From positions 74,406,670 to 74,470,669 of the forward strand of contig OY776128.1 of NCBI GenBank assembly GCA_963675135.1: 64,000 nt of DNA. The letters are read 5' to 3'. This document shows, piece after piece, positions 22,591-33,091 of the stretch (positions are counted from its first letter, which is position 1; every line of letters begins with the position of its first letter). The notes under the pieces are model-generated. The model did not search any database. It worked only from the letters and a program-made list of their open reading frames with translations, and was not told where the DNA came from. This stretch comes from Galeopsis tetrahit (taxonomy: Eukaryota; Streptophyta; Magnoliopsida; Lamiales; Lamiaceae). Position numbers and translations under genes: made by a program.

Positions 22591-25126
22591 CTTTAACACA
22601 TTGGTCGTCTTTCACAAATTTGTCTGCACTCAGTTCTCGGCCAAACTCAAAGTTTTTCAAAGTGATGGAGGCACTGAGTTCGTCAATACGGTTGTTCGCC
22701 AGTTCATGGCCGAGCATGGCATCTCGCATCGGGTGTCATGTCCCTACACCCCCTAGCAAAATGGTCGCGCCGAGCGCAAGCACCGTCACATCACTGAAAC
22801 TGGTCTCTCCATGCTTTTTCATGCTCGTGCTCCGTCTGAATTTTGGTTTGATGCCTTTGCCACTGCAGTCCATCTCATTAATCGCCTACCATCCTCTATT
22901 TTGGGAGGTCAAACACCATATCAGGTTCTCTTCGGTTCCGTGCCCCTTTATGGAAACTTCAAACCATTTGGTTGTCGGGTCTTTCCATACTTACACGATT
23001 ATGCAGCCAACAAACTTTCTCCTCGCAGTCGCCCATGTATTTTCTTGGGCTACAGTAGTCTCCACAAGGGTTTCCGGTGTTACGATCCTACATCCTCAAA
23101 AATCTTTGTTACTCGACATGCTGTATTTGATGAAGGTTGCTTCCCTTTTTCAGGTTCTGCTCGGCCTTTGCCGACCAGTGCGGTGGTCTCATCCTTCTTG
23201 GATGCCGAGCTGGATTCCTCGGATGACCTACCTCTTGGGTCCACTTCTCACACTCCACCGTGCTCGGCATGCACCATTGACCCTGGCGAGAACACCCCTC
23301 ATCGACCAGCTGTTATTGAGGAGCCACCTGCTCACCCTGCATCGGCCGAGCACCCACTGCCGACCAGTGACCATCGGCCAGCCATTATTGAGGAGCCACC
23401 TGCTCCCCCTGCACCGGCCGAGCACCCACTGCCGACCAGTGAGCCTACGGTGGAGCGACCATCATCCACACACCAGATGATCACACGGGCAAAATATGGA
23501 GTCTTCAAGCCCAAATATCCGCTAAACTTGGCCTCCACTGCCTTGATTAGTGCCCTCACTGCCTCCTCGGAGCCCCGTGGTTTCAAATCGGCTGCCAAGT
23601 CTCCTGAATGGCTGGCCGCAATGCAGGAGGAAATCGACGCTTTGCGAGTCAACAACACTTGGGATCTTGTTCCTCGACCCCAGGATGCGAACATTGTTGG
23701 TTCTAAATGGGTCTTTCGAACCAAGTACAAATCTGATGGTTCAATTGAACGACACAAAGCCAGACTAGTCGCTCAAGGCTTTACCCAAATCCCTGGCACA
23801 AATTTTTCTCACACATTCAGTCCCGTTGTTAAGGCGACCACTGTTCGCGTTATCTTATCTCTCTCTGTTCGCTTCAACTGGCCCCTCCATCAACTGGATG
23901 TCAAAAATGCCTTTCTCAATGGCTATCTCCAGAAACCGGTTTTTATGGCTCAACCCCCTAGTTTTTCCAATCCTCGGCTACCTGATCATGTCTGCAAATT
24001 GAAGAAGGCATTATATGGTCTCCGCCAGGCTCCCTTAGCTTGGTTTCAGCGTTTTAGCTCCTTCCTGCTCGGCATTGGCTTTAAGGAGTGCAAGTCTGAC
24101 TCCTCGCTCTTTTACCTATTCCAAGGTTCCTCGATCATCTACCTCCTCCTATACGTCGATGATATTATTGTCACTGGCAACGACTCTTCTACACTTGCTC
24201 GTTTCATCTCTCGGGCGAACAAGGAGTTCGCCCTCAAGGTCCTTGGTCGCCTCAACTATTTTCTGGGTTTGGAAATCTCCTACACCTCTTCTGGGCTGTT
24301 CGTCGGGCAGTCCAAATATGCTCGCGAAATTCTTGAGCGAGCTGATCTCCAAGATTCCAAGCCCATCGCCACCCCTTTGGCCGCCGGTGAGACCCTGGTC
24401 GGCATTGGTGATCCATTCTCGAATCCGACCCTTTATCGATCTTTGGTCGGTGCCCTGCAGTACCTCACCATCACTCGCCCTGATCTTTCCTTCTCGGTAA
24501 ATCATGTCAGTCAGTTTCTCCAGGCGCCGACCAGCGACCACTTCTCGGCGGTGAAGAGGATTCTTCGCTATGTCAAGCACACTATCAATTATGGCCTCTC
24601 CTTCACTCGTCGCCCAGACTCTTCCGTGGTCGCCTACTCGGATGCCGACTGGGCTCGCTGCGTGGAAACTCGTCGCTCTACCTATGGTTATTCAGTCTTT
24701 CTAGGTGGGAATTTGGTCTCGTGGAGTGCAAAGAAACAGCCCACTGTTGCTCGCTCTAGTTGCGAATCGGAGTATCGTGCCTTAGCCAACGCAGCTGCCG
24801 AGGTCGTTTGGCTAACATCCCTGCTCCGCGAGCTACGAGTTCCGTTACCTGCTCGTCCTGTTCTGCTCTCCGACAACAACAGCGCTCTCTTTCTCAGCCA
24901 GAATCCAGTCGCACACAAACGAGCAAAACAAATTGACATCGATTGTCATTTTGTTCGCGAGCTCGTCACCTCTAGAAAGCTGTCCACACAGTTTGTCCCC
25001 ACACATCTTCAGCTGGCCGACATCTTCACCAAGAGCCTTCCTCGCCCGACGTTCGACTTCCTTCGTTCCAAGCTCTGCGTTTTTCCTCACCCCACGCATC
25101 GCTTGACGGGGGATATTAAGGAGTGA
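22591..25126 (+). pseudogene. Copia 2 integrase end, reverse transcriptase and RNase H (3' part)
   Basis: The frame continues in register with the 5' part beyond the solo LTR. Integrase residues SDGGTEF (about 22661) carry its second catalytic Asp. A TAG at 22754-22756 replaces a codon in the conserved YTPQQNG region. From 22811 the frame is open to 25126: reverse transcriptase with WLAAMQEEIDALRVNNTW, GSKWVFRTK, DVKNAFLNG, LYGLRQAPLAWF and YVDD (about 24155), then RNase H with YSDADWA, ARSSCESEYRALA and DNNSALFLSQNP. Codons are GC-richer than the surroundings, as expected for a recent arrival. One stop and one insertion separate it from an intact copy. Confidence 0.9.
25108..25113 (+). promoter_or_regulatory. 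Polypurine tract of Copia 2
   Basis: GGGGGA directly before the 3' LTR. Confidence 0.75.
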
Positions 25127-25291
25127 TTGCCTCACCCCTAGTTAATAGCATTTATTAATATTAATTGTATATTCAAATATTCAAATGTATATCCCTACAA
25201 TTATGTAATTAGTTACCTTGTACATCTTCACTATAAATATAAGTTGTACCGCCTCACCAAAGTTAACGGTGATCATATCTTATTGTTCACA
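25114..25291 (+). repeat. 3' LTR of Copia 2
   Basis: 178 bp, followed by the target duplication GAGAC at 25292-25296. Confidence 0.95.
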
Positions 25292-25296
25292 GAGAC

Positions 25297-25402
25297 ATCT
25301 ATACTGCACTGTTTTCTACCAGCTGGTTTACAGGTAGCTCATAGTAGGAAGGTTGTGTATGGAAGATTAAGCTAAACCATTGCTACCTTTCCATACCACT
25401 AT

Positions 25403-25443
<41 letters not shown>

Positions 25444-25772
25444 ACTTCTATTTTTGATATGTCCAAGTAATTCATTGTTTCTACACAGGTTTTATCAAGT
25501 TCATGCTCATGAATTGTCCACGACGTTCTTTTTTCGTGTTATGTTTCATCGGCTCAAGTCTTCTGTGTCACTTTTCGTTGTCCACGACGTTCTTTTTTCG
25601 TAACTTTGCATTTTCTCATTTTTAGGTTTGATGTGATATCAATTTTAGTTTTGTACTTAGACAGAACTCAATTATAGTCCTATAACTTTGTACAAAAATT
25701 GGAGAAAAAAAAAATTATATTTAGGTAACGTAACTTCACCTTTTTTTTTAAAAAAAAAACATCCCCCAAAAG
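25297..25772. other. Intergenic DNA with a TA microsatellite and a short repeat
   Basis: An AT dinucleotide run lies at about 25407-25441. TGTCCACGACGTTCTTTTTTCG occurs twice, near 25516 and 25579. No gene seen. Confidence 0.65.
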
Positions 25773-26130
25773 ATTTTTTTTTTTTTTAATTCATGTCCAT
25801 AATTTCTTATATTGGTTAATTTATGTACAATTTTTGTCTTTTTACATCCAATAACGAGAATTTTTTTTTTATGTCTCGTAACTTTAATTTTTTTTTTTAA
25901 AAAAGTCCTAAAAAGATTTAAATTTTTTTATTTACGTCCTATAATTTTGTAACTTGGTTAATTTACGTCATTTTTCTTTATTCTGCAAATTGTAATTAAT
26001 AGTGACTTGTAATATTTTTTTTATTCCACATGATCATTGTTTTTTCACGCTATACGAGTCGAGATTGACCACGTTTCAATTTACGCCGGTTATCCATATT
26101 TTTATGCGCTCGTGACAAAAGTGAGTGCAA
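25773..26130. repeat. Right copy of the ~360 bp dispersed duplication
   Basis: Matches 828-1185. It is followed by 26195-26370, which matches the window start, so the order of blocks differs between the two copies. Confidence 0.7.
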
Positions 26131-26614
26131 TGATATCGTTTGAGTGTCTCCAACAAAAAATGGACGTGAGTTACTATTAAAAGAAAAAAAAAACTGTGAA
26201 AAAACACACAATATTATTTTCATTACTTGTCACTTGCATGACATGTAATTAATTCGTATTGGCCCTTATTCGATCACTTTAATTAATTTCAACTCACCAC
26301 GCCTAGGGCCTTTTCTGAAAGATTTATTATATATATATATTAGTAAAAATAATTACCAGCTAGCTAGCATCAAATAATTTGAAATGATAAAAAAGAGAAC
26401 GTACACATATATATCGATCATTAGATAGCAAATTAATTAAAGAGAAATATTAATTGGAAAATAAAAGGAAATGAGAAAACGTACGTACGTACAAGAGAAT
26501 TATAATTAAAAACACGTACAAATTAGACAATTATGCATGGAGTATTAAAGGTATATATATAGGTAGAAGGTGAAGAAACGGAACAAATAATTATACGGTA
26601 GGGAAGTTCCACAA

Positions 26615-26932
26615 TTAATTTTCATCTTCATCTTCAGGCGGAGGCGGGGCGAGGTTAATTGTGGGACAGCCATTAACGGCGTCGCACGCAGAATTACAAG
26701 TCGATATTTTTTGTGTGCAAGAATCTAAGCATACCGCTGAACTACAACCCGACTGATCAGTACAGGTCTCGTAATCTTGAAGGCACTCGCCGCAACACCT
26801 TGCTTTCTTTAACTCTGATACAAATGGCCCAATGTCGAGTACTGATTGAGCGTTTGCAATTGCACCAAGTTGACACATTAATAATAATAATGCCATTGCT
26901 AGTACCATTACCACCATACCGCTCTTCATCAT
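26615..26932 (-). CDS. Small secreted ten-cysteine peptide (copy C)
   Basis: A 105-residue single-exon product. Residues 1-28 form a signal peptide: a hydrophobic core MVVMVLAMALLLLM and a likely cut after ANA-28, before QSV. The mature part has ten cysteines at 46, 47, 50, 57, 63, 68, 72, 79, 83 and 89, giving CC-x2-C-x6-C-x5-C-x4-C-x3-C-x6-C-x3-C-x5-C. It ends in a proline-rich then acidic tail (PPPPEDEDEN). The framework is shared with the gene at 31967-32197 and differs from the defensin, lipid-transfer, snakin and thionin patterns I know. Secretion to the apoplast and up to five disulfides are inferred; function is unknown. The ATG at 26932 follows an A-rich leader, and a TATA box lies about 50 bases upstream. 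Conservation of cysteines with divergence elsewhere suggests a real gene. Confidence 0.85.
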   Translation of the reverse strand: MMKSGMVVMVLAMALLLLMCQLGAIANAQSVLDIGPFVSELKKARCCGECLQDYETCTDQSGCSSAVCLDSCTQKISTCNSACDAVNGCPTINLAPPPPEDEDEN

Positions 26933-26944
26933 TTTAATTAATTA

Positions 26945-27030
26945 ATTTGGTATGTATTATTAATGTTAATTTGCACTCTCTTTATATATATATATATATA
27001 GGCCTTCACTTGGATTAATTAATAAAGCAA
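26945..27030 (-). promoter_or_regulatory. Core promoter of cysteine-rich gene C
   Basis: On the minus strand, a long TATATATA run (26981-27000) is followed by AAAGAGAGTGCAAATTAACA and ACATACCAAATTA. The block AATTAATCCAAGTGAAGGCC lies directly upstream. The same order is seen at 32235-32310 and, split, at copy B. Confidence 0.75.
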
Positions 27031-27415
27031 GCCGGCCAGCCACCTATTTGTTTGTTGTAATTTTATAATTAATGACCAAATCACATTATACTGATAGTGC
27101 GCATGGATACGCGGGATTTTCTTAATTAATTAATTATACATTCATTTCATTTCATTTTGTATTAATTAATTTTACAACTAATCAATACTACTACTTGTAA
27201 CGTGCAACCAAACAATGTGCGCAGTTGACTAAATATAGTTAATCCCACGTCGACCAACCCGGATCCCCAAAATATATATTTTTTTTATGCCACGATATAC
27301 GGTCCAAAGACAACTCAATACATCGAATTGGGGATAATTAATTTTGATTTCATACTGAAAAAAAAAAAAATACCTATGAAACCACAAAATAATCAGTCAT
27401 TATCTCATCTCTCAC
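27031..27415. other. Upstream flank of gene C
   Basis: No gene. ACTACTACTTGTAACGTGCA near 27188 matches the upstream flank of the gene at 32197 (about 32352), so the promoter similarity extends at least 200 bp. Confidence 0.5.
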
Positions 27416-27419
27416 TTTC

Positions 27420-28681
27420 ATGGCACGACACCCGCTTCGGCAAAGTCGATCACCACATCTGGTGAATCGGCTCATCGCTTGGTTTGAGAAGGATCAGAAG
27501 ATCATTAGTCTTCTTCTTTCCTCCCTCTCTAAAGAAGCCATGGCCGAGGTCATCGGCTGTGACACCTCGCGCTCCATCTGGGTCACACTCGAGGCAGCCT
27601 ACAGTCACACCTCGGTCTCCCGCATCACTCAACTGCGAAATCGGCTCCTCTCCCTTCGTCGTGGACCTACCTCCGTCGACGACTTCAGCAAGAAGATTAG
27701 TGCTCTCTGCGATCACCTCGCCTCCATCAGTAAGCCTGTTGATGATGACGACAAGTGTCATTGGTTTCTTACCAGTCTTGGCCCCCAGTTCGCTGATTTC
27801 TCTGGCACTCACATGGCTATGTCGCCCATGCCTGCCTTTCGGGATCTGATCCATCAGGCCTTAAACTATGAGCATTTTACTCACTCGATGGACTCCTAGT
27901 CCTCGCCCGTTCCAACATTCTCTGCCTCTTCTCGTTCGGGTAAGTCTGCTCGCCCTGGCACCAAATCCCGTAACTTCTCTCCTCGGATTTCTGGTCGTCA
28001 GAGGACCACCGGATCCTCGGTTGGTGGCTCAGCCCCTGCTCGCCGCCCTCCCACTTGCCAGATCTGCCGCCAAGAGGGTCATTATGCGAATCGTTGTCCG
28101 AACCGTTATGCTCGCTCTGCCCCTTCTACGGCCAACCTTGCTCATGCCCTTGATTCTCAGTGTCATGTCTTGCAACCCCCTGCTTCGGATTGGTTCCTCG
28201 ATAGTGGTGCCTCCGCTCACATGACTCCTTGCTCGGCTGACCTGGAGAATCCTCACTCGTATTCTAGTAACGACAATGCTATTGATGTTAATGGCTCTAC
28301 TATTCCGATCACTCATGTTGGGTCGTGTTCGGTTAATAAGGATGTTCGTTTGTTGGATGTGCTCATCGTACCACATCTTACTAAGAAATTGTTATCCACT
28401 AGTAAGCTTACTTCAGATTTTCCAGTTGATGTTTTGTTTACTAATGCATCATTTGTCATTCAGAATCGGGCAACCAAGCAACCCTTGGCGAGGGGTCGGC
28501 ATAGTCGAGGACTCTATGCTCTGGAGCAAGGCACTCCAGCCTTGGTCGCTGCTTTATGGAGTTCGTCGCTGAAGGTTTCTTTTGAGTGTTGGCATCGTAG
28601 ATTAGGCCATGTTCCTATTTCTGTCGTTAAACTATTTAATAAATTGGGCTTTTTGTCCCTTACGTCTATTTTGCCCAATCC
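27420..28681 (+). pseudogene. Copia 3 gag, protease and pre-integrase
   Basis: The frame reads through gag (KDQKIISLLLSSLSKEAMAE) to an in-frame TAG at 27897-27899 and continues with a standard zinc knuckle CQICRQEGHYANRC (28060-28100) and protease WFLDSGASAHMT (about 28188). It ends in the pre-integrase region, at ILPNP, where the insertion starts. It differs from Copia 2 in keeping the full CX2CX4HX4C spacing. Confidence 0.85.
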
Positions 28682-30296
28682 GGGCCTTTTGATTCGGGTG
28701 GAATTTACACGTTTTAGAGGCACATGTGAAGCATGTTTTGATGTAGATTTCATTGATTTATGCATTGATTATGATTGTTTGAGCCGAAATGAGAGAAAGG
28801 TTGTGTTTTGTCGATTTTACTGGAAATACGATGGAATATGGAGCAAAACACCAACCATACCTCACTTTATCAGGAAGAGGAGTGCACGGTTGGATTCGTC
28901 TCGAAAAACGGAGTGGATTAGCCAAAGGAATCGAGTCAATCCGACACCCGAGGCGAAAGTTATGCATGAAACGAGAAGGGGAGGAGGCAACTCGGCAGAG
29001 TGAGTCAACTCGGCCGAATCTGGAACTTTTGGGTTTACTGCGCACTCGGCCGAATCTGTTAGTTTGGACTTCACTGCGCACTCGGCCGAGTGACTCAACT
29101 CGGCCGAGTTGAGTTGAAAGCCGTAGGTGCTGGGCTTGAAGACCACTCGGCCGAGTGACCCCAACTCGGCCGAGTCTCGACTAGACAAAGTTGCAACACG
29201 CTTTTTAAGTGCTCCACTCGGCCGAGTCACTCCAATTTCGGTGCCAAACTTGTATTTTCTCCAATTTTGAGGGATCAACTTGCAATTATGCCATCCAAAC
29301 CCTACCCCAACACTATATAAACCCCATTTCTTGAAATTCAAGACATTCACCCCCAAATTCCTTAAATCCACACATAGTTACACATACTTGGAGGTGTTTT
29401 GACCATTTCTCTCTCAATTCTTCACCAAATCAAGGAAGAAATGATGCAATAGCTCCCAAATTTCATTCCCTACCACATTCTAGACTAAGCTTTCTCTTTC
29501 TTTTCCTTTTTATTTAGTTATTTCATTTGGATTGTGTAATTTCATTATGCTAGTAGTTAGCTAAACACTTTGTGGTTCTAAGGCATTGTAGATACTTGGA
29601 TTGAAGTTTATGAGTAATTTCTTGCTTTAATTGGTGTTTGTCTCTTATTTGTGTGCTTAATTACTTATTGCAAAGCATGTCGTTATTGGCCATGATGATT
29701 TGCTTAATTCATTGTTAATTGGGGTAAGATCGAGAGATTTATTTCGTTTAATCGTATGCAAGCATGCAACCCGGTATTATTATGATCTCGAGAGAGGATT
29801 AATTATCGGAGAGGGACTTGAATGATCTTAGGAGCTATTTTAGGCGGTGTAACGTTTGTGAGATAGAAATACGAGCCTATGTTACATTGCGCCTTTGGTT
29901 AATTAGATCGAGAGATTAATTAATTCTTCTTGTGTGATCACCCTATATGAGATAACCTTAATGGCCATTTAAACGAGATCATAAACGGATATCTATGTGT
30001 TACAATTGCCTTGGAACCCACTCTCTTTCTTTGAGTTTTCACCCATTTTACTTTCATTTCGTGATTCGTATTGCTATTTGATCGATTTCTTATTTACTCT
30101 TTCGTTGTCTATTTGTGACACATTGTTAGGCAATCTTAGGGGTAATTCAACATTCAATCTTATCGATCACGTCTAAATAGAACTCAATTAACAAACTACC
30201 CTTTTACGCTTAACCTCCCTGTGGGATCGACCTCGTGCTTATCACGCTACGATAGACACCGTACACTTGCGGTTGTTTATTTTAGTGTTGCATAAC
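28682..30296 (+). mobile_element. Insertion in Copia 3, probably a Ty3/Gypsy-type LTR segment
   Basis: The Copia frame stops after CCCAATC (about 28681) and resumes at AATCACC (30300); the shared AATC may be the target duplication. The segment carries no domain. It ends with CTCCCTGTGGGATCGACCTC (30212-30231) and ACACTTGCGG (30263), text typical of the 3' part of Athila/Tat-type Gypsy LTRs. Between 28985 and 29240 it has a cluster of ACTCGGCCGAGT palindromes. Exact ends are uncertain, so it may be a solo LTR plus flanking element DNA. Open frames at 28758-29371 are incidental. Confidence 0.55.
28985..29240. repeat. Cluster of ACTCGGCCGAGT palindromes
   Basis: At least seven copies of the 12-base palindrome or one-base variants, near 29009, 29044, 29080, 29098, 29144, 29165 and 29215, separated by unrelated text. 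The repeats lie in the LTR-like insertion. Confidence 0.85.
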
Positions 30297-30965
30297 ACGT
30301 GAATCACCTTTGTACTCCGTGTCAGTTGGCTAAGAGTAAACATTTATCTTTTGCATTAAATGAAAATCGAGCTTCTCATGTTTTGGATTTAGTTCACTGT
30401 GATCTTTGGGGACCTGCCCCTGTTGCTTCTAATGACGGTTTTTTGTATTATGTAATTTTTGTGGATGACTTCTCCAGATTTACTTGACTTTATCCTCTGC
30501 ATGCCAAGTCTGATTTCCATGACGTATTTGTTCGATTTCACACCTTTGTTTGCAATCAGTTTTCCACTTCCCTTAAGGCGTTCCAGAGTGATGGTGGCAC
30601 TGAGTTTGTTAATGGTCGTGTTCGCGGCTTCCTTGCCGACCATGACATTCATCATCGCATCTTATGTCCTTACAATCCTCAGCAGAATGGTCGCGCTGAA
30701 CACAAACATCGTCATGTCACTGAAACTGGGATATCTTCATTGTTTCAAGCGAGCATGCCCACCCACTTCTGGGTTGATGCATTTTCTACGGCTGTCTACA
30801 TTATCAACCGTCTACCCACGCTTGTTCTTGGGGACAGGTCGCCCTTTCAGGTTTTTTTCGGCTCTGCTCCGAACTTTGCCAACTTCAGGACCTTTGGTTG
30901 TCGAGTATTTCCGTATCTTCGTGACTATGCTCTCACAAGCTTGCTCCTCGCAATGCTCCATGCAT
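30297..30965 (+). pseudogene. Copia 3 integrase part
   Basis: Resumes with CTPCQLAKSKHLSF, then LVHCDLWGPAPV and FVDDFSRF. A TGA at 30485-30487 interrupts it. Further on, SDGGTEF and NPQQNGRAEHKHRH are visible, the latter keeping the Gln that is a stop in Copia 2. A small deletion near 30935 loses the frame before the CACTA boundary. Confidence 0.85.
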
Positions 30966-31402
30966 CACTACAAAAAACGCGTAGTTTTACCGACGGAAAT
31001 ATTCCGACGGATCCAGTTCCGTCGGTTATACCGACGGATACGAAAGGGCATTAACGCTGCCGACGGATTTCATTTTCCGTCGGTCGTACCGACGGATATG
31101 CCGACGGCCAAATAAAACTCTCTATACGGTGTCGTTTTTGGGTAATATGCCGACGGATTAATCAGTCGATATTTTAAATTAGTGTTAGCGACAGAACATA
31201 TCCGTCGGTAACCGCCACATATTATTGCGCCCCCACGTGAACCAATGAAAGGACGCGTGGTATTTCAAATCTTCCAATACCGACGGAACGTGTCCGTCGA
31301 TAACCGACCCGATTTATTAACTGCCTCTTGATTTACGCGCTGAATTTAATATTGGTCAATACCGACGGAAATTTCCGTCGGTAAAGGCGTATTTTCGTGT
31401 AT
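30966..31402. mobile_element. CACTA-like element, short and degenerate
   Basis: Starts CACTACAAAAAACGCG at 30966 and is packed with CCGACGGA/TCCGTCGG motifs in both orientations to about 31382. The far end (GGCGTATTTTCGTG) is a poor mirror of the start, so that terminus is eroded. No coding region. Confidence 0.65.
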
Positions 31403-31966
31403 ATAATCTGTAATCAGATTGCTCTTTCGAAAGTCAAATATATATATATATATGTATATGTATATTAAATTTCAAATTTGATGAAGAAATAGGCAGAAAA
31501 AGTCAAATATATAAATTAATGGACAACATGTATAAGTACTAGTACTGTATATATAACAAAAAAAGAGGTGCTCCGTCGCCATGGATAAATAATGATTAAA
31601 AGCACCTCTTTTGCTCAAGTTCATGTATATGTATTCAGTTAATACGCTGTATATATATTGTTATAAAATTCGAAAATTCCAATGATCAAGTTAAAAAATG
31701 TCAACACACGACGTCGTTTAAGTATAATTGCAAAACATTAATTAATAACAACAGCCGATTGAGTCGGATCAAAAACATGTACATGTACTACTAGCTAGAT
31801 CAACAAGTAACGATAGAATATTAATCATTAGATAACAACTTAAAGCTAGAGGAATATTAATTATTAATTCATTGCAAAATTAAAGGAAATGAGAAAATTA
31901 TTTAACAAGAGAATAAAAACACAAGACATGCTGAAGATATTAAGCAAATTAAGACAATGGTCGAGG
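31403..31966. other. 3' flank of cysteine-rich gene D
   Basis: AT-rich DNA with a TATATA run (31440-31452). The strings CATTAGATAACAACTTAAAG and GCAAAATTAAAGGAAATGAG (31836-31895) match the 3' flanks of copies A, B and C. No other gene seen. Confidence 0.55.
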
Positions 31967-32197
31967 TTAAATTAAGGGACAGCCGTTGTTGCACGTAGAA
32001 TGACAAATCGGAAGTTGTATTTGGCAGAAATCAATGCATGGGCTCCGCATACAAGGCGATTCACACGACTTGTATATTCGGAGGCACTCAACGCAACAAT
32101 CTGATAGAAAAACTGATTGAGCGTTTGCAGGAAACACAGCAACTTCATGACACGCGATGAGGAGGAGGACGACGAGGAATGATAGTAGCATCTTCAT
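31967..32197 (-). CDS. Small secreted ten-cysteine peptide (copy D)
   Basis: A 76-residue single-exon product counted from the ATG at 32197 (MKMLLSFLVVLLLIAC). The frame is open four codons further up, but the codon at 32209 is TTG, so 32197 is the first ATG. Residues 1-26 make a signal peptide ending PANA, before QSV, the same cut context as gene C. Cysteines fall at 34, 35, 38, 45, 49, 54, 58, 65, 69 and 73: CC-x2-C-x6-C-x3-C-x4-C-x3-C-x6-C-x3-C-x3-C. Two loops are shorter by two residues than in C, and the acidic tail is absent; the peptide ends at GCPLI. No family name is known to me. Role is inferred only as an extracellular disulfide-rich peptide. Confidence 0.85.
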   Translation of the reverse strand: MKMLLSFLVVLLLIACHEVAVFPANAQSVFLSDCCVECLRIYKSCESPCMRSPCIDFCQIQLPICHSTCNNGCPLI

Positions 32198-32224
32198 CTT
32201 CTTCTTCAACCTTATTATTTCTAT

Positions 32225-32400
32225 CTTATAAATTAGTAATTTGGTATGTATAATTATACTCCAATTTGAACCTCTTTATATAGGCCTTCACTTGGATTAA
32301 TTCATTAATTAATAATTAATCTATTTCGGATCAATTGCTTTTTTATACTCCAAATTACTACTTGCAACGTGCAACCAATTAATCTCCAAATCATGCATGC
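32225..32400 (-). promoter_or_regulatory. Promoter of cysteine-rich gene D
   Basis: TATA box TATATAAAGAGG on the minus strand (plus 32272-32283), flanked upstream by AATTAATCCAAGTGAAGGCC (32284-32303) and downstream by ACATACCAAATTAC. All three blocks match gene C. GCATGCATGATTTGG (RY-like CATGCATG) lies near 32388-32402. Confidence 0.7.
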
Positions 32401-33091
32401 ACATCTCATATTTCGCCCTTTAACTGCGCAGGATTAGTGGACGTTGACCCTTTATTATTTAAGTCCTTTAAAAAACCTGAATATAGTTTTACTCACACAA
32501 AATATTACACAGGTGACTTGATTATAGGTGAGAAAACTTTTTTGAGCAAAAATAGTTTTTTTAAAACTTAGTGAGTTTTGTAGGTTCGACAAAGTTTGCA
32601 CTTGTCTCCCTACCTAGCCTCCTCCCAATTAGAAGGGGACAACAATTTTATATTTGAATTTTGAAGATTGCTCCGAGATTTTATGAAGATTTCTGAAATT
32701 TCTAATCTCTACTCCTAAAAAAAAGTCATTTTTATCGATCGGGAAGACTAAAAAGTTAATGTGTGGCATTGGGTATGGATTGCTCAAAGTTGGCGATTTT
32801 GTTAATGTATATTTAATTTGATCTTTGAAAGTGTCATTTTTATCAGGAAGGCCGCCCCTCCCACCTCCCCAACCCCAACTCAAGGCCGTCCCTATTCCAC
32901 GCCCCCCTCGATTTCTATTTCTCTTCCTCGTTCTCACGCGAAGTCACTTTTTTTTTCGACCATAAATGGTCAAAAATGTTTTTAATTTTTTTCTATCGAC
33001 AAAATATTGTCGACCATGATGTATTATTTTGACAAACTCTTGGCGGAAGTATACTTTATGGTTGAAAAACTAGTGTCGATCGACATTGATT
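32401..33091. other. Intergenic DNA between gene D and the large CACTA
   Basis: No convincing gene. A C-rich patch at 32845-32925 gives a minus-strand open frame without a recognisable domain. TCGACAAAATATTGTCGACCATGA near 32996 resembles 59790-59850 in a MULE-like element, so part of this may be an eroded element end. Confidence 0.45.

Larger units (their letters stand above)
19226..25291 (+). mobile_element. Copia LTR retrotransposon 2 (very young, interrupted)
   Basis: LTRs of 178 bp (19226-19403 and 25114-25291) start TATTAAGGAG and end TTGTTCACA. They appear identical. Target duplication GAGAC flanks it (19221-19225 and 25292-25296). A primer-binding site follows the left LTR. Removing the nested solo LTR would leave about 4.6 kb, a normal Copia size. 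Gag, protease, integrase, reverse transcriptase and RNase H are all recognisable, with one nonsense codon and one insertion as the main lesions. Confidence 0.95.
27416..30965 (+). mobile_element. Copia 3, fragment without LTRs
   Basis: A relative of Copia 2: gag, zinc knuckle, protease and integrase are alignable along their length. The start lacks the first part of gag and any LTR. The right end stops within integrase where a CACTA element begins (30966). Reverse transcriptase is absent. An unrelated ~1.6 kb segment interrupts it at about 28682-30296. Confidence 0.85.

Noticed and set aside
28758..29371. Overlapping frames of 107-169 codons on both strands
   Set aside because: They lie in the LTR-like insertion and cover the palindromic repeats.
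31967..32209. Start of peptide gene D at 32209
   Set aside because: The codon there is TTG; the first ATG in frame is at 32197, which also gives a better signal peptide.
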